Of a stretch of 64,000 bases of DNA, positions 28,229-38,300 are shown piece by piece. The notes under the pieces were generated by a model, which searched no databases, was not told where the DNA came from, and saw only the letters and a program-made list of their open reading frames with translations. A program made the position numbers and the translations under genes. Within the stretch, counting starts at the first letter, position 1; each line of letters opens with the position of its first letter. This DNA is from JBPRGH01 sp051418055 (GTDB taxonomy: Bacteria; Bacteroidota; Bacteroidia; Cytophagales; Cyclobacteriaceae): positions 22,648-86,647 of the forward strand of contig JBPRGH010000019.1 in the NCBI GenBank assembly GCA_051418055.1. Direction: 5' to 3'.

Positions 28229-30562
28229 TTAGTTTGTGCCGTGGTCTTTGCGTTCGTATTCACCCAGATCAACAACCTGCAGCTCTACTCTCCTGCTTTT
28301 TTCTGCAGAGACAGATTCATCCTTTGACTCCCCCTGCCCTACTGCAATGATCCGTCGTCGCACAATACCACGTTGATTAATATAATTTAAAACTGCCACA
28401 GCACGTTCATTGGAGAGCTTAATATTAAAATCCCGGTCACCTTCTGATGAAGAGTACCCGGAAATTTTAACCCCAAGCTCAGGGTGATCCTGTAACACCT
28501 GCAAAATCTCCTTAAGGTCATCCTCATACTCCTCTTTCAGCTCACTTTTACCAGCTTCAAAAAATATCTTTTCATTTTTTTCCAATAAGGCCAGGTCATA
28601 ACTTTTCTCTACTGAAGATTTAGCATTACGTTGTTTTTCTGCTTCTTCCGTTACATAGAAAGTAGGAAGTGAGAAGATCGTTTTTCCTTCAACCTCTTTC
28701 TTTTCAAATTTACTTTCGTCACTTTCATCATAGTAATAAATACGATTTGCCAGCTCCACACCTTCTGAGTTCTCAAAATCTACATCTTCTATTGGAGTAG
28801 ACATTTGAATAAGGTCCACCAGATATTCTATTCCAGCTTCATCACCGGCAGAAATAAGATCATTCATCATCTCATACACATCAATATCGTCATTTTTAAC
28901 CAACGCCGCTTCATGTGTCTTTCGAAGGTTGGTCTTTGCTTCCTGATGCGTGTCATAAAAGGCATTTTTTACTTCAACCTCCTGCCCCACAACTACGTCA
29001 AACTGCTTAATTGTTTTTAGCATGATCTTTTGATAAAGTTCATAAAAATACGTCTGGCCCGGAATATTAATATTAAGCGTGTATGGCAGATATCCCTCTG
29101 ATTCTATTATCATATCATAATTTTTTGAAGGAGGTAGTATGATAAGGTAGCTTCCGGTTTCCGGGTCTGGCTGATAAACAAAATCGAGCTTCTTACCTGA
29201 TTCATTATCTACCATGTAAATTTTTGTTGGAAGTGCTTTTCCGGTTTCCCCATCGAGGATCTGCCCTTTAATCATTGTCAGAGGAATGTTAGCCTCTTCT
29301 TCAGGCATATTAATTGAATAGATATCCTGACCTCCAAATCCACCTTTTCGATCAGAAGAAAAATATCCTTTCCTGCCATCAGCTGTTAAGGTAAAATAAT
29401 TATCATTGGCCGTAGTATTTATAGGATAACCCATATTCTCAGGACTTGTCCACTCATTATTAAATAGCCGTGTTACATAAATATCTCTTCCTCCCATTGT
29501 GTTATGGCCATCAGAGGTGAAGAACAGGGTCCATTGATCCGGATGGATGAAGGGGGCATCCTCGTTTGCAGCAGTATTAATTTTTGCGCCAAGGTTTTCC
29601 GGGTCTTCCCATGTATTGTTCTCCTGCATTTTTATCCTGTAGATATCATAACCTCCAAATCCACCTGGCCTGTTACTGGCAAAATAGATTGTTTTACCGT
29701 CAGGTGTGATGCTGGCAGTAGTTTCCATATGCCTGGAATTCACCTTATCATTTAAAACTGTAGGGTTTGACCAATTTTCTCCTGACTTGTCTATAAAATA
29801 AAGATTCCCTGAATTGTTTGCCCCGCCAATAAAAATGATCATTCTCTGGCCATCAGCTGATAACCCAGCTGTACCTATATTATATTGTGAATTAATAGGT
29901 ATTGATTTTGGTTCAGACCAGTTTCCAGAAGAATTATAGGTGATCATAATTTCCTCTACAAAATCCTCAGCTGACCTTCCTTTGCCAGTATTAGGCCGTA
30001 AGGCCGTAAAAGCCATTATGCCCTCATCTGCAGACACCACAGGATTATACTCTGTATAGGAAGAATTTATAATATTTCCCATGTTGATAACATCTGCATC
30101 ACGGGCCATAGAAATCATAGCAAGAGCTGTTCTGGCAGTTTTAAGCTGCTTTTCAATATCTTCGATCTTTTTGGGTTCGTTATTCAGGGTACTCTTATAA
30201 GTAGTAAAAGCTGCAATAGCCTTATCAATCTGTTCGTTTTTTAAATAAAGCTCCCCAACTTCTTTATAAGCTTCAGAGGGAATCTCACCATTTATATTTT
30301 TAATAGCAAATTCATAAAAAGGTATTCCTTTTATTTGCTCGTTTATCTGTAGAGCATGGTAATAACTGTTCCCTGTTTTATAATGTACGGCAGGATCCTT
30401 ACTTCCCTCCTCTATCGCCTCCAGGTATAGTGGCAAGGCTGAACTATAGTTTTTTATGGAATAATAGGTATTTGCCCTGTATAAGGTTCTCTCCAAATCC
30501 TGGCCTACAGCAATATGGGAAACACAAAAGATAAAAAATATTACATGTAAAAGCGCTCTCAT
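28229..30562 (-). CDS. PorE-like TPR / PD40 propeller / CRD / OmpA protein
   Basis: The 777-residue exported protein has a signal peptide (MRALLHVIFFIFCVSHIAVGQ). TPR repeats follow at about 22-135. A WD40-like PD40 propeller lies at about 150-410 with repeated TPDGKTIYFASNRPGGFGGYDIY and similar blades. A carboxypeptidase-regulatory-like beta domain sits at about 420-505. An OmpA-like peptidoglycan-binding domain occupies about 655-770 (IFFEAGKSEL, LSNERAVAVLNYI). This is the domain order of PorE, a T9SS component that anchors the machinery to peptidoglycan. Several paralogs with this layout occur per genome, so PorE itself is not certain. It is divergent from the operon that ends with a T9SS cargo. 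Confidence 0.8.
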   Translation of the reverse strand: MRALLHVIFFIFCVSHIAVGQDLERTLYRANTYYSIKNYSSALPLYLEAIEEGSKDPAVHYKTGNSYYHALQINEQIKGIPFYEFAIKNINGEIPSEAYKEVGELYLKNEQIDKAIAAFTTYKSTLNNEPKKIEDIEKQLKTARTALAMISMARDADVINMGNIINSSYTEYNPVVSADEGIMAFTALRPNTGKGRSAEDFVEEIMITYNSSGNWSEPKSIPINSQYNIGTAGLSADGQRMIIFIGGANNSGNLYFIDKSGENWSNPTVLNDKVNSRHMETTASITPDGKTIYFASNRPGGFGGYDIYRIKMQENNTWEDPENLGAKINTAANEDAPFIHPDQWTLFFTSDGHNTMGGRDIYVTRLFNNEWTSPENMGYPINTTANDNYFTLTADGRKGYFSSDRKGGFGGQDIYSINMPEEEANIPLTMIKGQILDGETGKALPTKIYMVDNESGKKLDFVYQPDPETGSYLIILPPSKNYDMIIESEGYLPYTLNINIPGQTYFYELYQKIMLKTIKQFDVVVGQEVEVKNAFYDTHQEAKTNLRKTHEAALVKNDDIDVYEMMNDLISAGDEAGIEYLVDLIQMSTPIEDVDFENSEGVELANRIYYYDESDESKFEKKEVEGKTIFSLPTFYVTEEAEKQRNAKSSVEKSYDLALLEKNEKIFFEAGKSELKEEYEDDLKEILQVLQDHPELGVKISGYSSSEGDRDFNIKLSNERAVAVLNYINQRGIVRRRIIAVGQGESKDESVSAEKSRRVELQVVDLGEYERKDHGTN

Positions 30563-30663
30563 AAAAAATCATTTTAACTCCAACTTGTAAATGTAACTCC
30601 TATGGTAATATTATCAAAAAAGGAAAAATTTAATATTAATAAAAATATTGCATGGCTACCATA

Positions 30664-30694
30664 TTTGCGTTTGTTTTGCATATTACTATCTTTA
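30664..30694 (+). promoter_or_regulatory. Candidate promoter of the NTT-TIR-STAND operon
   Basis: TTTG (30664-30667), then 19 bases, then TATCTTTA (30687-30694) fits the Bacteroidota consensus TTTG-N19-TAnnTTTG except for the last base. Transcription would start near 30700, about 40 bases before the ATG. Confidence 0.5.
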
Positions 30695-30739
30695 TCCCTT
30701 AATAGGGAAAAACATCTCTGTTCTTAAATTATAATTTCC

Positions 30740-33700
30740 ATGTATGGAGGGTTGCTAAAAGCACTTAATATACAAGCTTCGGAGGCATCACGAGTATTTC
30801 TTTTACTTCTGATGGGCTTTTTCATAGGCATCTTCCTTGCAACCCTTGATGTAGGTGCTACAACGATATTTCTACAAAATTTCAGCGAAACTGAAGATCT
30901 CCCGCTGGCAATCCTGCTTTCGGGTATTTTTGGGTTACTATCTACTACTATATATAACTATTTTCAAAACAAGGTAAAATTTGCTACGCTAGGGATTTTT
31001 ACTCTTATCTTAATTCTTCTTCTATTAGGAATAATTGAAGTTGGTTTAAACTCAGGCGCTAATCAAAAGGAATTTTATTTCCTGGCTTTTATTGTCGTTG
31101 TTCCGTTCAACTTTCTTGTCATGCTGCTTTTCTGGGGTGCATTCAACAGGATGTTTGATATACGTTCAGCTAAAAGAATTATAGGAAGTGTTGACACCGG
31201 ACAGCTCCTTGCTTCCATACTTGCTTTATTCTCCATTCCTGTGTTACTAACCCTGCCGGGGGTTAATGCAATTACACTTCTAACCATAAGCCTTTTTAGT
31301 GTGGTTGGTATACTATTATCTTTTTTTATTATCGGCTTAAAAAGACTTACAAGTCAAACTTCCGCAGGAGTTGCAGGAAAAATATCCTATAATGATCTGA
31401 TCCGGAATAAATACATTTTTCTTATGGCGCTTTTCGTCATTATATCAATGATTGCCATTAACTTCATTGATTATTCTTTTCTTTCAGTTGTAACGGAACA
31501 ATTTACGGAAAATGAGCTACCAACCTTCCTCAGTTTATTTGAAGCTACTGTTGTTATCTTCAGCTTTTTGTTTCAAACATTCATTACGGATAAGGTCATA
31601 ACCCTCTATGGCTTAAAGGTGTCACTGCTTATAAACCCAATTTTAGTAGGAATGTTAACAGCCGCCGCATTCCTCACCGGTAGCTTTTTTGGCTATACTA
31701 CAGCAAGTGGGGCAATGATATTTTTCTTTATGGCTATTGCCATGAGCAAGCTTTTTGTCTCTTCATTAAAAGATGCACTTGACGGTCCTGCATTTAAATT
31801 ATACTTCCTGCCCATTGATAAACGGATCCGCTTCGATGTGCAGACAAAAATCGAAGGGGTGGTTACAGCGCTGGCAAGTTTAATTGCCGGGGGATTGATC
31901 ATCCTGATTAATAATGTTCGGATTTTTGAATTAATACATGTTACTATCTTTACACTCCCTTTGATTGTTTTGTGGTATTTCATCACAAAAAAGATGCATC
32001 ATGGATATCGTGATACTCTTCAAAGCACACTTGTAAATAACAAAAATGAAAATTCTGTTGACACTACCAGAGAGTACAGTGTAGAAAAAGTACTTCAAAA
32101 GGAAATTGCTGCTGAGGCAGATGACAAAGTGCTTTATAGCTTGCACCTAATGGAAAAACTGGAGCCGGCACTATTTGAAAATGCAATTTTGTCTTTTCAG
32201 AACAGCAACTCCGATCGGCTTCGTAAATATGCTGAAGATAAAATCAGAATATTAGATATAAATCAAGGAACTCATGATACAATAAGTAAACTGGCAAGAG
32301 AAGCTCAGGGTAACATGGAAGATTCTGAACTTATATCTCTAACGCCGGACCGACTGATAAAGCTGAGCAAATCTGTAAAATCAGAAGATCGTATTGTTGC
32401 TGCCAAGCTTTTAAGAAAAATGGCGAGCCAGCAGAATATCTTTATTCTTCTTGAGTTGCTGAGAGATATCGATCCTAAAATAAAACTTGAGGCTATTACA
32501 ACTGCCAGAAAAGTGAAAAGGCCTGAAACCTGGCCAGTATTAATAGAGCAATTGGATTCACCCCTTTATAGTCATTCTGCGGCTGCAGCATTAGTAGAAG
32601 CAGGAGAAGCTACCTTGCCCGTTTTAGAAACTGCATTCCACAGGAGTGGCCAATCTGATCAACTTAAAATCAAGCTGGTCCAGATAATGGGCAGAATAGG
32701 TGGGTTAAAGGCAATGAAGCTTTTATGGAATAAAATAGATTATCCTGATAAACGTATTGTCAGGCATATTTTAATGATCTATCGGTACATGAATTTTCAG
32801 GCTGGAGAAAATGAATTGAAAAACATTAATTCTCTTCTTGATATGGAGATCGGTAAGACCCTGTGGAATATATCAGCAACAAAAGAAATACCTGAAACAG
32901 ATATATTCATCCATTTACATAATGCGTTGAAAGAAGAGATAGATGGAAATTTTGATCAGATATATATGCTTCTGTCTATCCTTTATGATGCTCCTTCAGT
33001 ACAGCTTGTTAGAGAAAATATAGAAAGTGGCACAAGTGAAGGGGTGACATTCGCTCTTGAACTTCTTGATATCTTTATATCCCCTGAATTAAAGCCAAAG
33101 CTATTTCCCCTTCTTGATGATATTAATGTTGAGGAAAAACTTGCTATGCTACAGGTTTATTATCCGCGAGAGAAATATACAACAATTCAAACTTTGAATT
33201 ATATCCTGAATAAGGATTATAACATGATCAATCGGTGGACTAAAGCATGTGCCATCCATGCCATAGTCTTTATACCCGAATTTAGGATAAGCAAAGGACT
33301 TATAGCTCAACTCTTTAACCCTGACCAAATGCTCCAGGAAGCTGCAGCCTGGGCTATTTATAATAAAGATGAGCTAACTTATAATAAAATTGCTGAACGC
33401 CTTGAGGAAGATAAAAGCAAATTGCTTTCTGAATCAATAAAAAATAATAAAGTACATGAGGGTTTAAAAGATGGCTTTTTTCTAAAAGTGGAGATGGTCT
33501 TGTTCCTTAAAGGACTTGATGTCTTCAGAAATATAAAAGGGCATTTCCTTTGTGACCTGGTGGAGAAAATGGATACATTTATTATTCAAGCGGGTGATGC
33601 CTTGCCTGTCATACTATCTGGTGAAGATGAGCATGTTTATATTATGGCAGAAGGCGAGATAATGGCAAAAAAAGGAGAAAAAGAAGTAATGAAACTTACT

Positions 33701-33898
33701 ACAGGTAATATCCTTGGAACATTATTTTTAAAATCTCCACTACCAGAAGTTAATAGATTAGAGGCACGTCAACGAACAATTATATTTACTATTTCTATAT
33801 ACCACTTTTATAATGTATTGGCTAATCATCATGAATTAGCACAGGATTTTCTAAAAAGCATTAATCAGGATATAAAAGAAGAAATAAATGAGCTTTAA
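30740..33898 (+). CDS. NTT-like membrane protein with HEAT repeats and degenerate cNMP-binding domain
   Basis: Residues about 10-430 contain some twelve hydrophobic segments in the style of ATP/ADP-translocase (NTT/Npt) or MFS proteins (LATLDVGATTIFLQNF; SSLKDALDGPAFKLYFLP). Residues about 450-900 are helical repeats of HEAT type, and about 925-1052 resemble a CRP-type cyclic-nucleotide domain (YIMAEGEIMAKKGEKEV, TTGNILGTLF) without a clear phosphate-binding Arg cassette. A transporter-like sensor is plausible: membrane domain for a nucleotide-type ligand, cytosolic HEAT/cNMP part for signalling. Substrate unknown. The next gene overlaps it or starts one base after its stop. Confidence 0.72.
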   Translation: MYGGLLKALNIQASEASRVFLLLLMGFFIGIFLATLDVGATTIFLQNFSETEDLPLAILLSGIFGLLSTTIYNYFQNKVKFATLGIFTLILILLLLGIIEVGLNSGANQKEFYFLAFIVVVPFNFLVMLLFWGAFNRMFDIRSAKRIIGSVDTGQLLASILALFSIPVLLTLPGVNAITLLTISLFSVVGILLSFFIIGLKRLTSQTSAGVAGKISYNDLIRNKYIFLMALFVIISMIAINFIDYSFLSVVTEQFTENELPTFLSLFEATVVIFSFLFQTFITDKVITLYGLKVSLLINPILVGMLTAAAFLTGSFFGYTTASGAMIFFFMAIAMSKLFVSSLKDALDGPAFKLYFLPIDKRIRFDVQTKIEGVVTALASLIAGGLIILINNVRIFELIHVTIFTLPLIVLWYFITKKMHHGYRDTLQSTLVNNKNENSVDTTREYSVEKVLQKEIAAEADDKVLYSLHLMEKLEPALFENAILSFQNSNSDRLRKYAEDKIRILDINQGTHDTISKLAREAQGNMEDSELISLTPDRLIKLSKSVKSEDRIVAAKLLRKMASQQNIFILLELLRDIDPKIKLEAITTARKVKRPETWPVLIEQLDSPLYSHSAAAALVEAGEATLPVLETAFHRSGQSDQLKIKLVQIMGRIGGLKAMKLLWNKIDYPDKRIVRHILMIYRYMNFQAGENELKNINSLLDMEIGKTLWNISATKEIPETDIFIHLHNALKEEIDGNFDQIYMLLSILYDAPSVQLVRENIESGTSEGVTFALELLDIFISPELKPKLFPLLDDINVEEKLAMLQVYYPREKYTTIQTLNYILNKDYNMINRWTKACAIHAIVFIPEFRISKGLIAQLFNPDQMLQEAAAWAIYNKDELTYNKIAERLEEDKSKLLSESIKNNKVHEGLKDGFFLKVEMVLFLKGLDVFRNIKGHFLCDLVEKMDTFIIQAGDALPVILSGEDEHVYIMAEGEIMAKKGEKEVMKLTTGNILGTLFLKSPLPEVNRLEARQRTIIFTISIYHFYNVLANHHELAQDFLKSINQDIKEEINEL

Positions 33899-33899
33899 G

Positions 33900-35327
33900 A
33901 TGGATATTTTAATAACATATTCTATTAATGACAATCTGGTTGATGGCAAAGAGCAGGGATGGGTGACAAACTTTCACAAATTCCTTCAAATGCTGTTGCA
34001 GCAGATAATAGGTGAAAAGATCGATATATTACTTAAAAACGAAGAGGATAATATCACCGCAGCAAATTTAAATGATGTAGGGATTATTATCCCTGTGCTA
34101 TCAAAGTCATTTATTTCATCAGAGAAGAATATTGGTCTTCTGGAGGGATTTTTAAAGCTGCCGCAAAAAGATAAAATTTCGAGGGTATTTAAAGTCCTTA
34201 AGCAGCCGGTACCCCGTGAGGAACAACCTGAAAAGCTCCGTAACCTCCTTCCCTATGAGCTTTATTCAATAAATCCTGAGACGGATGAAACTACTGAGTT
34301 TATCGAATTTTTCAGTAAAGAAGCTGAGCACGATTTCTGGATGAAGATGGTTGATCTTGCATATGATATTTATGAATCGCTTTTAGTCATAAAAACGGGA
34401 GAACAAAAAACCAATCAAGCGCTATTTAGCCGACGTACTGTTTATCTTGCTGAAATAGGCAATGACCTTATAGTGCAGCGAAATATAATTAAAAGGGAAT
34501 TACAGCGCTACGGGCACAGGGTTTTACCTGACCATGCTTTACCCACTGATCTCAATGAATTAAAAAAGAATATAAAGAAAGAAATAGATGAAGCTGATCT
34601 TAGCATCCATCTTATTGGAAGCTCCTATGGAGAGGTCCCTGCAGGATCAGAAAGATCAATTTTGGATATTCAAAACCAAGTTGCCCTTGAGAAGAGCAAA
34701 GAAAACAAAAAATTCCAGCGTCTCGTCTGGATACCGACAAATTTTCCCAGGGCAAGCGAACGACAAAAAACATTTATTGAAAACCTTAAGCGGGATACGG
34801 TATTTTCTGAATCCTCAGGTATTTTTCAAACACCTCTGGAGGATTTTAAAAATATATTGCGTGAAGAGCTTTTGATATTTGGCTCAAAAAAGAAGCTAAA
34901 TCTTTTAACTGAAGAAGAGCTGCTTAATGAGAAACCTACCGTATATCTTTTACATGATAAAGTAGATAAAAAAGAAGCCCAGCACTTGATCAGTCACATA
35001 AAAAAAGCAGGTTATCAGGTGCTTATCCCAGGATTTGAAGGCGAGCTACTAGATCTAAGACAGATCCATATAAACAATTTGCAACGTTTTGATGCGGCAA
35101 TAATTTATCAAAATAAAGTGAATGATCAGTGGGTTCATATGAAGCTTCTTGATCTTTTAAAGGCCCCTGGTTTTGGAAGGTCAAAACCAATAAAAGGAAG
35201 AGCCGTGTTTACGGAAAAAGAACCTAAATATTTACAATCCTACAGTCCGGATAATGTTGTGCTGGTAAATGGAGAGAAGGAAAATATATTGAATTCTTTA
35301 GATGAATTCCTAAAAAATTTAAAGTAA
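33900..35327 (+). CDS. Protein with three TIR/DUF4062-like domains
   Basis: The soluble protein of about 475 residues seems to contain three Rossmann-like domains. The first (MDILITYSINDN, then DVGIIIPVLSKSF) resembles a TIR domain. The second (VYLAEIGNDLIVQRNIIKREL, then DEADLSIHLIGSSYGEVPAGSERS) resembles DUF4062. The third (TVYLLHDKVDKKEAQHLISHI, then FDAAIIYQNKVNDQW) is again TIR-like. DUF4062/TIR proteins often pair with STAND NTPases, as here (next gene nine bases downstream). Whether any domain has NADase activity cannot be told. An upstream ATG at 33888 inside the previous gene is possible; I take 33900 because the TIR strand begins there. Confidence 0.7.
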   Translation: MDILITYSINDNLVDGKEQGWVTNFHKFLQMLLQQIIGEKIDILLKNEEDNITAANLNDVGIIIPVLSKSFISSEKNIGLLEGFLKLPQKDKISRVFKVLKQPVPREEQPEKLRNLLPYELYSINPETDETTEFIEFFSKEAEHDFWMKMVDLAYDIYESLLVIKTGEQKTNQALFSRRTVYLAEIGNDLIVQRNIIKRELQRYGHRVLPDHALPTDLNELKKNIKKEIDEADLSIHLIGSSYGEVPAGSERSILDIQNQVALEKSKENKKFQRLVWIPTNFPRASERQKTFIENLKRDTVFSESSGIFQTPLEDFKNILREELLIFGSKKKLNLLTEEELLNEKPTVYLLHDKVDKKEAQHLISHIKKAGYQVLIPGFEGELLDLRQIHINNLQRFDAAIIYQNKVNDQWVHMKLLDLLKAPGFGRSKPIKGRAVFTEKEPKYLQSYSPDNVVLVNGEKENILNSLDEFLKNLK

Positions 35328-35336
35328 GAAAGAAAG

Positions 35337-38300
35337 ATGAATGCCCTTCTTGAGAAAGATGCAGTTAACCCTTTTCCCGGATTAAGACCTTTTAAAATTG
35401 AGGAAAGCCATCTATTCTTCGGAAGAGAAGGCCAGACTGATGAAGTACTGTTAAAACTAAGCCAGCACAGGTTCTGCGGGATCATTGGACCGAGTGGCAG
35501 TGGTAAATCATCCTTCGTGTTTTGTGGTGTATTACCTATCTTATATGGTGGTTTTATGGCAAATAGAAGCGCCGATTGGGAGGTTGTGGTCACCCGTCCC
35601 GGTGCCGGACCTATCGAAAACCTGGCTCATGCACTTCTTCAACATGAACCGGATTATATCATTGCAGACGAAGATGAAAAACAAATAAAGCGTACTATAA
35701 TAGTAACGCTTCTAAGAAGTAGCTCACTTGGTCTTGTAGAGGCCATACAACAATCGCGTAAAAAATCAGACCGTAATTTTCTTATACTGGTAGATCAGTT
35801 TGAAGAGTTATTCAGGTTTAAAGACAGCAGAGATAACAATTCCATAAATGAGACACTGGCTTATATAAGCTTACTAATGGAAGCTGTAAACCATCCTGAT
35901 AGCCCAATCTACGTCGCCCTGACAATGAGATCTGATTTTATCGGTGAATGTGCTCAGTTCCCTCAGCTTACCAAAAAAATAAACGACAGCCATTATCTTA
36001 TCCCCCAGCTTACACGCGATCAAAAAAAGAATGCAATTGAAGGGCCTGTTGCCGTGGGAGGTGCCACGATCGCTCCGAGACTGGTACAGCAACTTTTAAA
36101 TGACCTCGGCTCAAACCCTGATCAGCTACCTATTCTTCAGCATGCCCTGATGCGGACCTATGATTATTGGTCTAAATATAAAGACTATGAGGATGAGCCT
36201 ATCGATATTATACATTATGAAGCCATAGGCACAATGAAGGAGGCCCTCTCCCAGCATGCCAATGAAGCTTTTGAAGAATTAAATGAAGAGCAAAAACGAA
36301 TATGTGAAGCGGTTTTCAGGGCAATAACTGAAAAACGTGGAGAAAATTTTGGTATACGCAGGCCTACAAAGCTCAAGGAAATAGCCTCTATAGCAGATGC
36401 ACCAATGGCAGAGGTTATAGAGGTTATTGACAGGTTTCGCGAACCCAGCCGTTCCCTGTTAACCCCCGCAAGCCATATAGAGCTGACAGAGAAATCCATC
36501 ATTGATATCTCTCATGAAAGCTTAATGCGTATATGGGTACGTCTTAAAAACTGGGTAGATGATGAATCTGAAGCAGTACAAATGTATCTACGTCTTGCTG
36601 AAGCCAGTGCAATGTACCAGATCGGTAAAGCAGGGTTATGGAGGCCACCAGATCTTCACCTGGCATTAAACTGGCAGGAAAAGCATAAGCCCACACTTGT
36701 ATGGGGCCAACGATACCATCCTGCATTTGAAAGAACATTGGTTTTCCTGGAGTATTCGAAAAAAGAATTTGAAACTGAGGAACGCATCAAGGAACTACAG
36801 CAGAAGCGAAGGCTTAAAGCTGCTCGTATAACGGCTTTGATTTTAGCTTCTGCAACTGTAATTAGCGTTGGATTCTTAATTTATGCATATTATCAACGAA
36901 CAGAAGCCATTAAGAACCTTGAAACTGCAACTGTAGCACAGGCACAGGCTGAAGCTAATGAATTAAAAGCTTTAGAAGAGAAAAAAAGAGCTGATAATGA
37001 GGCTGAAATAGCAAGAAAAAATGAACGTATTGCAGAAATCCAACGAGGGATAGCTACGGAACAAAAAGATTCTGCTACACAGGCAAGGGCTTTGGCTGAA
37101 ATAAAAAGACTTGAAGCTGAAGTAGCTAAGAAAGAAGCTGAAGCTGCACAATTAGTTGCTGTCCGGAATGAAAGAAAAGCTAAAGTTGAAGAGCAAAATG
37201 CCAGAAATGAAAAAGCAATAGCAGATGCCCTGCGGCACCTTGCCATAGCAAAAGCACTGGCAGTAAAATCAAAGGAGATAAATGATCCCCAGCTTAAAGG
37301 CTTGATGGCACAGCAGGCTTATAACTATAACACACAATTTGGTGGATATCCGTTAGACAATGATATTTATCAGGGGCTTTATTTTGCATTAAATAGCCTC
37401 CAGGATCCACTGACCCAGCCACTAAAAGGACATAAATATCAGGTTAGTGCCATTGTTCCGTCTAATGCTGATAAGTATTTATATTCTGCGGGAGCGGATG
37501 GTATAGTTATACAGTGGACTTTAGAGGGTACAGACCGAAGAGGGACAGAAATTGCAAATCGTGGATTTTCGAATAACATTAAATCAATGGCTATTTCTCC
37601 GAACAATAAGTTCCTGGCGATTGGTGGCAGCTTTCCATCTGTAAACCAGGCTTCATTTATTGAATTAATTGATATTTCAAAGCCATCCACGATTATTAAA
37701 GTTGAAGGGGTACAGGGAAATGTCCGTGCCCTGAAATACGCTAAAGATGGAAAGCTTTTTATTTTAGATAATCAGGGAAAAACAATTAAAAATTATGATC
37801 AAGGTCAGGACCAGGCTTCTGTTTTTATAAACCCTTCTTCAGCTATTGAAGATCTGGCTATAAGCCCTGATGGTAAATTTATTGTTGGTGCCTCTTCAGA
37901 TGGAGCAGTTTACCAGTGGAAAATTTCTGATAAGTCGGTAATTAAAATTGATGAGGGTAAGGAGGTACTAAAAAGTATTGCTTATTCTCCTGATGGCAAA
38001 TTTATAGTTTACGGTACATTATCAGGATTGGTGAAGGTATTCAATACCCAATCAAGAAATGTAACGGAATTATCAGGACAAGAAGCTATTATAAATGAGA
38101 TTGTATTTAGTCCCAATGGTAAATTAATGGCTACAGCCAGTTCGGATAAAACGGTACGTATTTATAACCTGGATGAGCTTGTGCAAAAACAACCTATTGT
38201 TTTAAATGACCATCCTGATATGGTGCAGACAATTGCTTTTACACCTGATGGGGAACAAATAGTAGCAGGGACATTTGAACAGCTGATCAAAGCCTGGCCT

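Noticed and set aside
33888..33899. Overlap of the TIR-like ORF with the preceding gene as a frameshift fusion
   Set aside because: The overlap is only a few codons, both reading frames are complete, and an in-frame ATG just after the upstream stop explains the arrangement.
34588..34875. ORF of 95 codons within the TIR-like gene in another frame
   Set aside because: It lies wholly inside a well-supported gene and has no domain features.
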